This document shows, piece by piece, positions 1 through 6,908 of a stretch of 10,562 nucleotides of DNA; the stretch's first letter is position 1; the number at the start of each line of letters is the position of its first letter. The notes under the pieces are model-generated. The model ran no database searches. It was not told where the DNA came from and saw only the letters and a list, made by a program, of their open reading frames with translations. The position numbers and the translations under genes are program-made. The DNA is from Bacteroidales bacterium UBA2712. Its GTDB lineage: Bacteria > Bacteroidota > Bacteroidia > Bacteroidales > Paludibacteraceae. The DNA lies in the NCBI GenBank assembly GCA_002354055.1, contig DEKW01000015.1, positions 20,833 through 31,394 on the forward strand. The letters run 5' to 3'.

Positions 1-1209
1 GCGGCGGCTGAGTCCCCAAATCAGCAGAATAGCACCCATTCCTGCAAACAGCAGAACGACGATAAACAGCATTTGTCTTTGCCTGCTGATGGTCAGATAC
101 AAGTTGCGTTCCCTGAGGTCGCGGATAGAACGCTCTTTGGCTTCCGCTACGCGGTAACGCACATAGTCCGTCTCCGACCAATGGTTATTGTATTGTACCA
201 ACGGGAAACAATGGTACGAACCCTTCTGGGCATATTCCAGCACTTGTCTGTGCGCAAGAAAAGCCGCTTCGGCTGCCGGGTCAAACTCCGCGCTCTCTTT
301 GTATTTGGCGAACAACTCCTCCACCTCGCGCATATAACGCTCCGCACGCTGTTTGTCGCCTTTGTTCAACCACAGACGCGAGAGCGAATAAAGGCTCTCC
401 ACCTGCAACCAACTGTCCGCTTGGCGGTATTCTTCCGTCAGATCTTCCAGCATCTTTATTGCACGGTCGGTTTGTCCGATTTCGCCTAACAGGTCAGCAT
501 AATTACGGCGAACCACATTGACAATAAACGCTGAGTCCGCAGCTTGTGCAATCGCTTTCTCAAAGCACTTCTCCATCTTGTCATATTCGCCGAGCGAGAA
601 ATAGACAATCGCCAACGCATTATACACGCGCTCCACTTCGTCCAGATGAATCGCCTTACCGTTATCCAGACCGATGAGCGTCTCCGTGTATTCGCGCACA
701 TGTTCGTAATCATAGTCGCGCATAGCTATCTCCGCCGACACGCGCAGTACGATCACTTGCCATAGATGTTCTCCTGATTGTTCCGCTACCTCGTCGGCAT
801 ATTTCTTTTGCCGTTGCAGCACTTCCTGTGTCCGCGCTTTGTCACCGTTCCACCAGAAATACATCGCCTCATCCAATCCGGACAATATCATATGGCGTGC
901 ATCTCCGTGCTCTTCTTCCCATTGCGTGCGATAATACTCAGACGCCCAACAAATCATGGAATCCTCGGACAGCGATTGCATGGAATTGGCATGTAGGTCG
1001 CAAATAACGAACCAATACTTAGCCAAATGCTCATCGTCCAACCGTTCAAGACGCTCGACTTGTCGTATCAGCAACTCTGCGGTATCCCTGCTGCTATATA
1101 ATAACTCTTCCGCAGTATCAATCCGTTCCCTATCCCTCCGCACACTGCAGCTCACCATGAGGCAAAGAGCCATCGCTCCTATCAATCCTATTAAGAACTT
1201 GCTTTTCAT
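1..1209 (-). CDS. TPR lipoprotein with a late transmembrane helix, partial (C-terminus beyond window)
   Basis: The frame is open from an ATG at 1209 to the window edge (403 codons, no stop), so the protein is cut. Residues 1-21 form a lipoprotein signal: MKSK, a hydrophobic stretch, then LMVSC with Cys21 as the lipidated residue. The middle is helical, with TPR-like repeats near residues 198-231 (ALAIVYFSLGEYDKM), 233-265 and 270-305 (LWLNKGDKQRAERYM). A hydrophobic helix at about 380-400 (MLFIVVLLFAGMGAILLIWG) is followed by Ser-Arg-Arg, suggesting the missing C-terminus is cytoplasmic. Bacteroidetes encode many TPR plus single-helix proteins of this shape, often ending in a coiled coil or DNA-binding domain, so a membrane sensor or regulator is plausible. 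That end is not visible and the function is inferred. The start is supported by a near-perfect promoter just upstream and by the lipobox position. It has its own promoter and appears unrelated to the defence genes. Confidence 0.85.
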   Translation of the reverse strand, partial: MKSKFLIGLIGAMALCLMVSCSVRRDRERIDTAEELLYSSRDTAELLIRQVERLERLDDEHLAKYWFVICDLHANSMQSLSEDSMICWASEYYRTQWEEEHGDARHMILSGLDEAMYFWWNGDKARTQEVLQRQKKYADEVAEQSGEHLWQVIVLRVSAEIAMRDYDYEHVREYTETLIGLDNGKAIHLDEVERVYNALAIVYFSLGEYDKMEKCFEKAIAQAADSAFIVNVVRRNYADLLGEIGQTDRAIKMLEDLTEEYRQADSWLQVESLYSLSRLWLNKGDKQRAERYMREVEELFAKYKESAEFDPAAEAAFLAHRQVLEYAQKGSYHCFPLVQYNNHWSETDYVRYRVAEAKERSIRDLRERNLYLTISRQRQMLFIVVLLFAGMGAILLIWGLSRR

Positions 1210-1230
1210 CTTCTTTCACGAAATTTTCTG

Positions 1231-1262
1231 CAAAGATACTACTTTTTCACGAATTATGCAAA
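1231..1262 (-). promoter_or_regulatory. Bacteroidetes-type promoter of the TPR lipoprotein gene
   Basis: On the minus strand a -33 TTTG (1262-1259) and a -7 TATCTTTG (1238-1231) are separated by exactly 20 nt, matching the Bacteroidetes primary sigma consensus TTTG-N19-21-TAnnTTTG. Transcription should start near 1224-1226, giving a leader of only about 15-20 nt before the ATG at 1209. There is no good Shine-Dalgarno sequence, only GAAAGAAG, which is normal for this phylum. Confidence 0.8.
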
Positions 1263-1385
1263 GCAAAACATCAACATATAAACTTTTTTCCTACGAACAT
1301 GCTCTATATCAATAATTTAGGAGAGGTCAATATAAAGTTTCCGATTATTAAGATTTGGGCATTATACCAAAGTCCGCCCAAGAGC

Positions 1386-1441
1386 AGCGCAAGGTCAGCG
1401 CAAGGTCTGCTATTTGGAACGATCTTGATCCGATCTTGAAA
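1386..1441. repeat. Two adjacent 11-nt tandem repeat pairs
   Basis: AGCGCAAGGTC occurs twice in perfect tandem (1386-1396, 1397-1407). After 12 nt a second 11-nt pair follows, CGATCTTGATC (1420-1430) and CGATCTTGAAA (1431-1441), matching at 9 of 11 positions. The 11-nt period is close to one DNA helical turn, as in regulator binding arrays. The rest of the 1263-1557 gap holds no convincing gene. It does carry TTGGGC/GCCCAA arms near 1354-1381 and a second copy of GATTATTAAGA (near 1343 and 1448). Role unknown. Confidence 0.5.
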
Positions 1442-1557
1442 GGTGTATGATTATTAAGAATCAGTGAACCCATGAATTGTAGCAGTCAATCAGCCATTCT
1501 CAAACCAGCTCTCGCGCCACTATTATCTTTTATTTATGTGCCTCTATATATAGTCAG

Positions 1558-1606
1558 AAAAGTTGCAAAATCTATCACCTCTTTTGCAACTTTTTTCATT
1601 TTTTTT
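1558..1606 (+). terminator. 13-bp perfect inverted repeat with T-tract, probable terminator (possibly bidirectional)
   Basis: AAAAGTTGCAAAA (1558-1570) and TTTTGCAACTTTT (1582-1594) form a perfect 13-bp stem with an 11-nt loop. On the plus strand it runs into T1591-1596 and, after CA, T1599-1606, the form of an intrinsic terminator. On the minus strand it ends in TTTT and would act only as a weak second terminator behind the R-M operon. No plus-strand gene upstream can be identified, so what it would terminate is unclear. Confidence 0.6.
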
Positions 1607-1618
1607 GCATTTTGTCTC

Positions 1619-1650
1619 AAAAAAGATGCGCGTCCATTCAAGGACACGCA
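1619..1650 (-). terminator. Intrinsic terminator of the R-M operon
   Basis: On the minus strand a 9-bp stem (1650-1642 with 1635-1627, loop of 6, one G-U pair) is followed after two bases by six T residues (1624-1619). It lies about 100 nt after the helicase stop codon. A shorter stem, GCACC-TTC-GGTGC (1729-1717), sits 17 nt after the stop but lacks a T-run, so it more likely protects or pauses the 3' end. Confidence 0.7.
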
Positions 1651-1746
1651 CCCACCTACTCATGCTCCAAAGGAAAATTACACAAGAATAATCGTGCCTA
1701 TTAAGGCTAAGAACTTGCACCGAAGGTGCTATTCGTGGGATAGTTG

Positions 1747-4488
1747 TCAAATAAAATATCCTTTCTCAAAACAATCCGGGTAGATGAATTTCTTTTCGCG
1801 GTTGTACTCGAAACGGCAAACAAGGTAATGACCATCGAAAGAAACCACAACACCTTCCCCGAATGTCTTGTGGGTTAGTTTATCGCCGATGCTCACAACG
1901 GATGTCGGTTTTGGACGCCGGATGTTATCCTGAAAAATAGGCGACACTTGTTCTTGCTGTTGCTTTTGTTTTGGTTCCGAGACTGCTTTCTGCTTTTCCG
2001 GCTTGGTGTAAATAACGGTATCATACAAGCCGATGGCACTTAGGTCACTTGCCTGTATGCCGGTATAACTAAGGCTGCTGTCCTCGTAGCGTTTGAACTT
2101 GTACACCGCATCGTTCATGAGTGCCGCATTAAACACATTCAAACTGATTAATAGTTCAAAATCCGGAATAGTGAGACCAGTTACCTTGCGGAACAAATCC
2201 GGCTCTAACTGGGTAATCACATCCTTCAGACAATACTCACGGAAATCGGTCAAGTACATAAAGACCGGAATACGCGTTGCGAACTTAATCAGCTTTTCCT
2301 GTATCTGCTTGCGGAGCGATTTGGTTTTCTTCTCCTCTTCGGTCAGTTCTTTTTTCTGTTTCTCGGTCAGTTCCTCTTTCTGCTGTTTTGCCTTTTTGAT
2401 TTGCTCGGACTTGTTTATAATCGTTTCTATATCTTGCCGTAACGCACGGAAACCCTCTATGTTCTGCAATGCACGCATTGCATCTGCGTTTCCCATCAGT
2501 TTGAGCAAGGTAGCATTATCCACATTGACCAGCAACGCACTCTCCCATCTGCGCGCCAACAAGGTAGATGTAGTGCCGCTCATCGCCATGTCCAATATAC
2601 CTGCGGCATCAATCTCTTTCATGGAGTTGCCGTCATACGCAAGGATGGGCAGGAACTTGATAAAATCTCCCACCTTCGTTTCGGGATTGGCTTCGTTGAT
2701 ATTGAGTCGGCAACTATAATCCGCCACTTGTTTGAGAGCTCTGTCCGGCGCAAAGTCAAAGACATAGCATACCGGTTTGAGTACTTGCTCTTTGCCGTAC
2801 TCGTCTTGGGTAGTCCAAGGTGATTGCACACGGAAAGCCGCTTGGAAATAGGTCTCTGGCGAAGATGAGTTACGCAGCATGAAAATACCACTCCACGGAC
2901 GAACGGTAACGCCGGTAGTCAGTTTGCCGCAAGAAAGTGTAATGGTCTTTGTCTCTTGCGGATTGTCCATCGCATCATAAACTGGATCCAATGCATCGGC
3001 TCCCATACCGGCTTCATTTCCTGCTGCCATAATGATGCGGTAGTCGTGGTAATAATTGTTTGCACGACTTTGCAGAAGGCGTTTCATTGCCTTGCATGCC
3101 GCCACGGACGGCAAGAACCAGAATGTATGTTGCAGGTAACTTTTGAGCCGGAAATCACTATACGGCACGGGCGGTTTCTCTTTTTGCAGTTTAAGGTCTG
3201 CCACTATCTGCTCGGAGAAACTACCGCGAATCCATTCCAGCCAATGCTGCACATACTCCTCATGCACAAACCGCTCACCTTCTGCACGGAAAAACTCATT
3301 GAGGTCAAACTCATTAAACTCTCCCTGCACTGCTATCTCACGGATGCTATCGGGCAGTTGGTATGTCATCATCACCATACGAGGCAAGGCTGCGTAAGGA
3401 TTGTATCCGTCTTTCTGCCATTGGGTTTTAGCCTCCTGTTCATCCGAGTACGTCCAGTTGAATATCTGTTCCTCGATGAACTCACCCGAAGCGATTGCGC
3501 GGAAAGGTGTTCCCGACAGATAGAGATATGCACGGGTCGTAAGCGGCATCAGTTGCTCGTCGTAATCCTCAATCGCCTCACGCTCTTTCTTCTCGCTGTC
3601 TTCAAACAAAATTCCTTGCCGCTCATCTATCTCTTGGTTGGCTATATCCTGTTTGTCGTAGAACTCTTTGGCACGTTTGCCCCATGCACCAAAATGGTAT
3701 TCGTCTAATACGACACAGTCCCAGTCCACATCTTGCAGCCATTCGTTGGTGGCTTTGATACCGCCGTTTTCATTTTTACCCAACACATCTTGGAACGAAG
3801 CAAAGCAGATAAACGGTTTGCGTTCGTCCACACGCGAGAAGTTTCGGTCATCTTTCTTCTCGCAGAACTGCCATCCGGCGAAATCCGTATGGGTCAGCAG
3901 ATCTTCTTTCCAAGCCGAGCGGACAGCGGGTTTGAATGTCAGAACCAACACACGCCGCCAGTGCATCCGCAATGCGAGTTGGTATGTCGTAAAGGTCTTG
4001 CCAAAACGCATCTTGGCGTTCCATAGGAAGTGTGGCGTCAAACCGTTATTATGGGGATCACTATAGAACCGGAAGAAATACTCCGAAGTCTTGCGTACTG
4101 CCTCTTCTTGCTCGCGGCGCATCGGGAAAGAGCGGTCACGGCGAAGAATCGTGTTTGCTCCTCTTTTGACAGCAAGGATAGCACGCTCTACTTGCGCAGG
4201 GCTGCATTGATACCATTCGCCTTTGAGTTGGCGGATATTGCTGTTGCGCAGCACCTCATGCACGGCGTGGTCATCAAAGGTTGTACCATCATTGCGCATT
4301 GCCGGACGCACTAACTTTACTTCCCATGATTGTCCGGGCACTACGGTGGGATAGTGCTCGTGCATGCGTGTCTGTACATCGCGCGTAGTAAAACCCACTT
4401 TGAGTGCACCCGGATAGCGCGTGTCGCTATAGGCATAGATAATGGGCGTCGTCTCCACCCGTGGTTGTAATAGATCTGTTGCTGCCAT
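1747..4488 (-). CDS. Restriction subunit: GIY-YIG/T5orf172-like nuclease domain fused to SF2 helicase, Tudor-like C-terminus
   Basis: A 913-residue predicted restriction translocase/nuclease. Residues about 16-100 resemble the T5orf172 branch of GIY-YIG nucleases: YAY (18-20), KVGFT (30-34), an Arg at 41, a DHAVH segment (73-77) and GEWYQC (90-95). Next comes an SF2 helicase: Walker A AKMRFGKT (158-165), motif II DEYH (262-265), motif III SGTPFR (325-330), motif V CGKLTTGVTV (520-529) and motif VI QAAFRVQSPW (549-558). A charged coiled coil lies at about 686-735. The tail, GDKLTHKTFGEGVVV onward (868-913), looks like the UvrD/PcrA C-terminal Tudor/SH3 fold, which binds protein or nucleic acid. 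It starts 12 nt after the methyltransferase stop, as the last gene of the operon, so modification precedes restriction in the transcript. It should cut unmodified DNA using ATP. Helicase assignment is firm; nuclease activity is inferred. Confidence 0.88.
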   Translation of the reverse strand: MAATDLLQPRVETTPIIYAYSDTRYPGALKVGFTTRDVQTRMHEHYPTVVPGQSWEVKLVRPAMRNDGTTFDDHAVHEVLRNSNIRQLKGEWYQCSPAQVERAILAVKRGANTILRRDRSFPMRREQEEAVRKTSEYFFRFYSDPHNNGLTPHFLWNAKMRFGKTFTTYQLALRMHWRRVLVLTFKPAVRSAWKEDLLTHTDFAGWQFCEKKDDRNFSRVDERKPFICFASFQDVLGKNENGGIKATNEWLQDVDWDCVVLDEYHFGAWGKRAKEFYDKQDIANQEIDERQGILFEDSEKKEREAIEDYDEQLMPLTTRAYLYLSGTPFRAIASGEFIEEQIFNWTYSDEQEAKTQWQKDGYNPYAALPRMVMMTYQLPDSIREIAVQGEFNEFDLNEFFRAEGERFVHEEYVQHWLEWIRGSFSEQIVADLKLQKEKPPVPYSDFRLKSYLQHTFWFLPSVAACKAMKRLLQSRANNYYHDYRIIMAAGNEAGMGADALDPVYDAMDNPQETKTITLSCGKLTTGVTVRPWSGIFMLRNSSSPETYFQAAFRVQSPWTTQDEYGKEQVLKPVCYVFDFAPDRALKQVADYSCRLNINEANPETKVGDFIKFLPILAYDGNSMKEIDAAGILDMAMSGTTSTLLARRWESALLVNVDNATLLKLMGNADAMRALQNIEGFRALRQDIETIINKSEQIKKAKQQKEELTEKQKKELTEEEKKTKSLRKQIQEKLIKFATRIPVFMYLTDFREYCLKDVITQLEPDLFRKVTGLTIPDFELLISLNVFNAALMNDAVYKFKRYEDSSLSYTGIQASDLSAIGLYDTVIYTKPEKQKAVSEPKQKQQQEQVSPIFQDNIRRPKPTSVVSIGDKLTHKTFGEGVVVSFDGHYLVCRFEYNREKKFIYPDCFEKGYFI

Positions 4489-4500
4489 AATGATGCGTTT

Positions 4501-6024
4501 TTATTCCATTGATCGGATCATGCTTTCGATAAAGGCGATTTCTTCTTCCGAGAGATTGTATTTCTTGTATAATTTCTCATCCGTCCACGGCTCCGAGAAA
4601 TCTTGAAGAGGGACAAATTGGTAAACTTTTGCTGGGGCATCTTGTGTATTTTTTGTCAACAAGACAAGGAATCTAAAAAATTTAGTCCTCATATATGTGA
4701 TTATATGTTTGGCATCATTCGCATTTTCTGCAGGACCTATTACCAAGTATGTTTCCGTGCAACAACTATTTTGCTCTCCAAAGAATGGTTTACCAATAAC
4801 GAGATATGGGAAATCTCCTCGTTCGCCATATGCCCTTGACACATATACTTTATACATACTTACCCATTCCTTATGCGAAACAACATCATTTAATGAGATA
4901 TACCCCTCACCTCCCTTGTCGGCATTTTTGTTTGAATAGAGCAATATATCATTTTGTTTGCTTTTCTCATATCCTTGAACATAAGTACGCAGTCCAAAAG
5001 GTTTTTGCGAACTTACAATTGTTGAAAATGATTCTTCATTGTATTTCCAAATTTTGTGGATAATATTTATTGCTTGATTAAAACGTATAAATGTAGAAGC
5101 TCCCTTTTCTATTAATGGACGTGTCATCTGTGTGGTTTTCCCATTTAGCACAGATGTTATCTCACAATCACCCTTTTTGTCCCTATCCCATAAAAAGTAG
5201 CAAACTCCTCCAGAAAGATCTATTCCTGGAAAGACATCGTTTGAATTAAAAAAATCATGAATGGAACGCAAATGCGCATCAGACAACATTTTTTTACGAA
5301 ACATGTCCAATCCTCTTCCTCCAGAAAACCAACGGGATGGAATAATCATAGAAAGATAGCGAGGTTTCAATTTTAAAGCTTGCTCTACAAACAAATTGTA
5401 TATAGGAGTAGCACTAGCTTGCGCACCTCCATCATCCATTTGATACGGAGGGTTGCCTATTATTACATCAAAAGTCATATTGGGAAAGAATTTTTCGGGG
5501 TTGTTGGTATGAATAAAATTGTATGCGTATGTTTCTGCTGCATCACCACGGTCAAAGACCTCTTTGGATGCACCGCAGTATTGGCAACGTTCGTTTTGCC
5601 ATGAGTGTTGCATAGGCGTATAGAGGATATATCCCTCTTTCGTTTTGAATCGTCCTATGCTGTGCTCGCTATTCGCATATTTGCTGCAATAAACCGTCCG
5701 GCGTGCCAGTAGCGAAGTCAGTTCCGTGAGTGCGATACCGAAAATCTGGTTGTGCATGATATGCAGAATACGCTCTTGGCGGTCGGGAATAACGTTTGCC
5801 AGACCGACATCCAGCCGCTTCACTATCTCACGAAGAAAGACTCCGCTCTTGGTAAACGGATCAAGAAAGCGTGCCTTGGGATTGCTGAACAGCTCTTGCG
5901 GCAACAAATCCAGCATTTCATTCACTAACTGCGGAGGCGTAAACACCTCGTCATTGCTCAGATTGGCAATGCAGTTCAGCACATCGGGGTTGTAATCTTT
6001 ATTATTCTCCATACGCATGGGCAT
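4501..6024 (-). CDS. Eco57I-type adenine-specific DNA methyltransferase (R-M modification subunit)
   Basis: A 507-residue SAM-dependent N6-adenine methyltransferase of the Eco57I-like class. It has an N-terminal EVFTPPQLVNEMLDLL segment (27-41), a motif I region FLDPFTKSGVFLREI (53-67) that lacks the usual FxGxG glycines, and catalytic motif IV NPPY (191-194) preceded by FDVIIG. Cys113 and CQYC (147-150) may form a zinc knuckle. The C-terminal half, with a conserved-looking end FVPLQDFSEPWTDEKLYKKY, should hold target recognition. Bases about 4620-5520 (residues about 168-468) are markedly AT-richer than either end, as if the recognition part had been exchanged. The start overlaps the preceding gene. 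Met1 (6024), Met3 (6018) and Met5 (6012) are all in frame, so the overlap is 23, 17 or 11 nt and the true start is uncertain. It acts with the two flanking genes as an R-M system. Confidence 0.88.
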   Translation of the reverse strand: MPMRMENNKDYNPDVLNCIANLSNDEVFTPPQLVNEMLDLLPQELFSNPKARFLDPFTKSGVFLREIVKRLDVGLANVIPDRQERILHIMHNQIFGIALTELTSLLARRTVYCSKYANSEHSIGRFKTKEGYILYTPMQHSWQNERCQYCGASKEVFDRGDAAETYAYNFIHTNNPEKFFPNMTFDVIIGNPPYQMDDGGAQASATPIYNLFVEQALKLKPRYLSMIIPSRWFSGGRGLDMFRKKMLSDAHLRSIHDFFNSNDVFPGIDLSGGVCYFLWDRDKKGDCEITSVLNGKTTQMTRPLIEKGASTFIRFNQAINIIHKIWKYNEESFSTIVSSQKPFGLRTYVQGYEKSKQNDILLYSNKNADKGGEGYISLNDVVSHKEWVSMYKVYVSRAYGERGDFPYLVIGKPFFGEQNSCCTETYLVIGPAENANDAKHIITYMRTKFFRFLVLLTKNTQDAPAKVYQFVPLQDFSEPWTDEKLYKKYNLSEEEIAFIESMIRSME

Positions 6025-6652
6025 TTAGATTCAGAAAAGGTTGTGGCGCAAAAGTCCGGCAGGGAAGGTCGGAAAACAAATCATCCGCACTACTGTCTCC
6101 CACCAGATACGAAAACTCATAATCACGCCTATTCATCATTCCGCTTGGTAACATACTCCATTCGCAGATGATAATCCATTCTTGCGGATTGTCGATTCGG
6201 CGGTATGTGAGCGCATCGCCCAAGATGATGTTCTTGGACAACAGAAACTCCGCCGAAGCAATACACTCCGGCTTAAAGGATTTAGGAAATAATGATTGAT
6301 ATTGTTCTTTGAAAATCTCCAAGAGCCGCACGCGGCACTCTTGCGCATTATCCGTCAGAATATCTATGCCGTAAATACTGCTGACGGCGAGAATAGCATC
6401 TTTCTCATATTGCAACTGCGATTGATGTTTCAGGTAATTGCTATGCGCTACCGCCAACTTGCGGCGCAGTATCTCTACCAAGAAATTGCCATCTCCGCAC
6501 GCAGGTTCCAAGAAACGTGAATCCAACCGCTCGGTCTCGTTCTTCACAAGGTCGAGCATGGCGTTTACTTCTCGCGGAGCAGTAAACACCTCGCCGTGTT
6601 TCTGGACTCGTTCCCGCGATTTGACTTGTTTCGGCTGATTGTCGTCTGCCAT
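6002..6652 (-). CDS. Small SAM-binding methyltransferase-like subunit of the R-M operon (no NPPY motif)
   Basis: A 216-residue Rossmann-type methyltransferase-like protein and first gene of the operon. Its segment EVFTAPREVNAMLDLV (21-36) is clearly paralogous to the matching region of the larger methyltransferase. Motif I, FLEPACGDGNFL (47-58), is canonical, IYGIDILTDN (93-102) fits motif II, and NIILGDAL (141-148) fits the strand before motif IV. Where D/NPPY should stand there is IICEWS (161-166), so catalysis by this chain alone is doubtful. From memory, this short protein recurs beside Eco57I-type methyltransferases and helicase subunits of this kind, so it is probably a bona fide subunit rather than debris. 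It may bind SAM, support the larger methyltransferase or help hold DNA. The ATG at 6652 follows directly on a hairpin (6685-6654) that could limit translation of the operon. Confidence 0.8.
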   Translation of the reverse strand: MADDNQPKQVKSRERVQKHGEVFTAPREVNAMLDLVKNETERLDSRFLEPACGDGNFLVEILRRKLAVAHSNYLKHQSQLQYEKDAILAVSSIYGIDILTDNAQECRVRLLEIFKEQYQSLFPKSFKPECIASAEFLLSKNIILGDALTYRRIDNPQEWIIICEWSMLPSGMMNRRDYEFSYLVGDSSADDLFSDLPCRTFAPQPFLNLNAHAYGE

Positions 6653-6653
6653 G

Positions 6654-6685
6654 GATTGATAGTTTATTTGCGCATACTATCAATC
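6654..6685 (-). promoter_or_regulatory. Inverted repeat abutting the R-M operon start codon (operator or translational hairpin)
   Basis: GATTGATAGT (6654-6663) and ACTATCAATC (6676-6685) are perfect 10-bp arms around a 12-nt loop. The last paired base is one nucleotide before the ATG at 6652. As DNA it could be an operator; as RNA the stem would cover the ribosome landing area. I see no clear -7/-33 promoter immediately upstream, so an RNA role or read-through from the gene above is possible. Confidence 0.6.
6670..6682. repeat. 13-mer direct repeat, copy 1
   Basis: GCGCATACTATCA here is repeated exactly at 6777-6789, 107 nt away. This copy overlaps the right arm of the start-adjacent inverted repeat; the other sits inside the larger nested inverted-repeat block. 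Either a protein binding site used twice or two competing RNA pairing segments would fit. Confidence 0.6.
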
Positions 6686-6719
6686 ACCACAACAGATAAG
6701 AAAAGTGAACTCACTTATC

Positions 6720-6869
6720 CGTTCGACAGGTGTCTACCAAACCCCTACTCCTGATAAATGAGCCCACCGATGGTGAGCGCATACTATCATTTTAGGAGTA
6801 GAGATGTAGATACACCTCAACTATTATTATTTCGGTAGTTCAATTTTGTTTGGTAGACTTCGTCGAACG
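6720..6869 (-). ncRNA. Candidate structured RNA or small palindromic element between the HD-Hsp90 gene and the R-M operon
   Basis: Arms 6720-6742 and 6848-6869 pair over 8 bp (CGTTCGAC/GTCGAACG) and 11 bp (GTCTACCAAAC/GTTTGGTAGAC) around an AGGT/TTC mismatch. Inside lies CTACTCCT/AGGAGTAG (6745-6752, 6794-6801). Inside that, on the minus strand, is GCTCACC-ATC-GGTGGGC (6778-6762), whose single G-U pair works only in minus-strand RNA. A further short stem, AACTA/TAGTT, is at 6819-6840. No open frame or clear promoter is seen across 6653-6936. This could be a leader or intercistronic regulator of the R-M operon, an independent small RNA, or a MITE-like insertion. I do not recognise a known RNA family. 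An alternative stem, TATTATTTC/GAAATAATA (6825-6833, 6872-6880), would compete with the outer arms. Confidence 0.45.
6777..6789. repeat. 13-mer direct repeat, copy 2
   Basis: Exact second copy of GCGCATACTATCA, lying between the innermost hairpin and the AGGAGTAG arm of the nested inverted repeats. In minus-strand RNA its TGATAGT part is complementary to ACTATCA beside the operon start codon (6663-6657), so an alternative fold is possible. Confidence 0.6.
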
Positions 6870-6908
6870 ATGAAATAATAGTATACTTAGTTATTTATGT
6901 TATTTAGT

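Noticed and set aside
73..489. Plus-strand 138-codon frame and several minus-strand short frames over 1-1209
   Set aside because: They are shadows of the TPR lipoprotein, which is open in a single frame from the ATG at 1209 to the window edge and carries a lipobox, TPRs and a membrane helix.
2956..3708. A 250-codon plus-strand open frame
   Set aside because: It lies wholly antisense to the helicase gene, whose motifs are clear, and its translation shows no recognisable domain; the GC-rich antisense frame explains it.
1747..6652. BREX or DISARM assignment for the helicase-methyltransferase operon
   Set aside because: No PglZ, BrxC-like ATPase, DrmA/DrmB or PLD protein is present; the three genes fit a self-contained R-M system.
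6720..6869. Integron attC site or tRNA-like element suggested by GTTCGAC arms
   Set aside because: The ends do not follow the RYYYAAC...GTTRRRY order of attC, no integrase or cassette is nearby, and no cloverleaf can be drawn around the GTTCGA motif.
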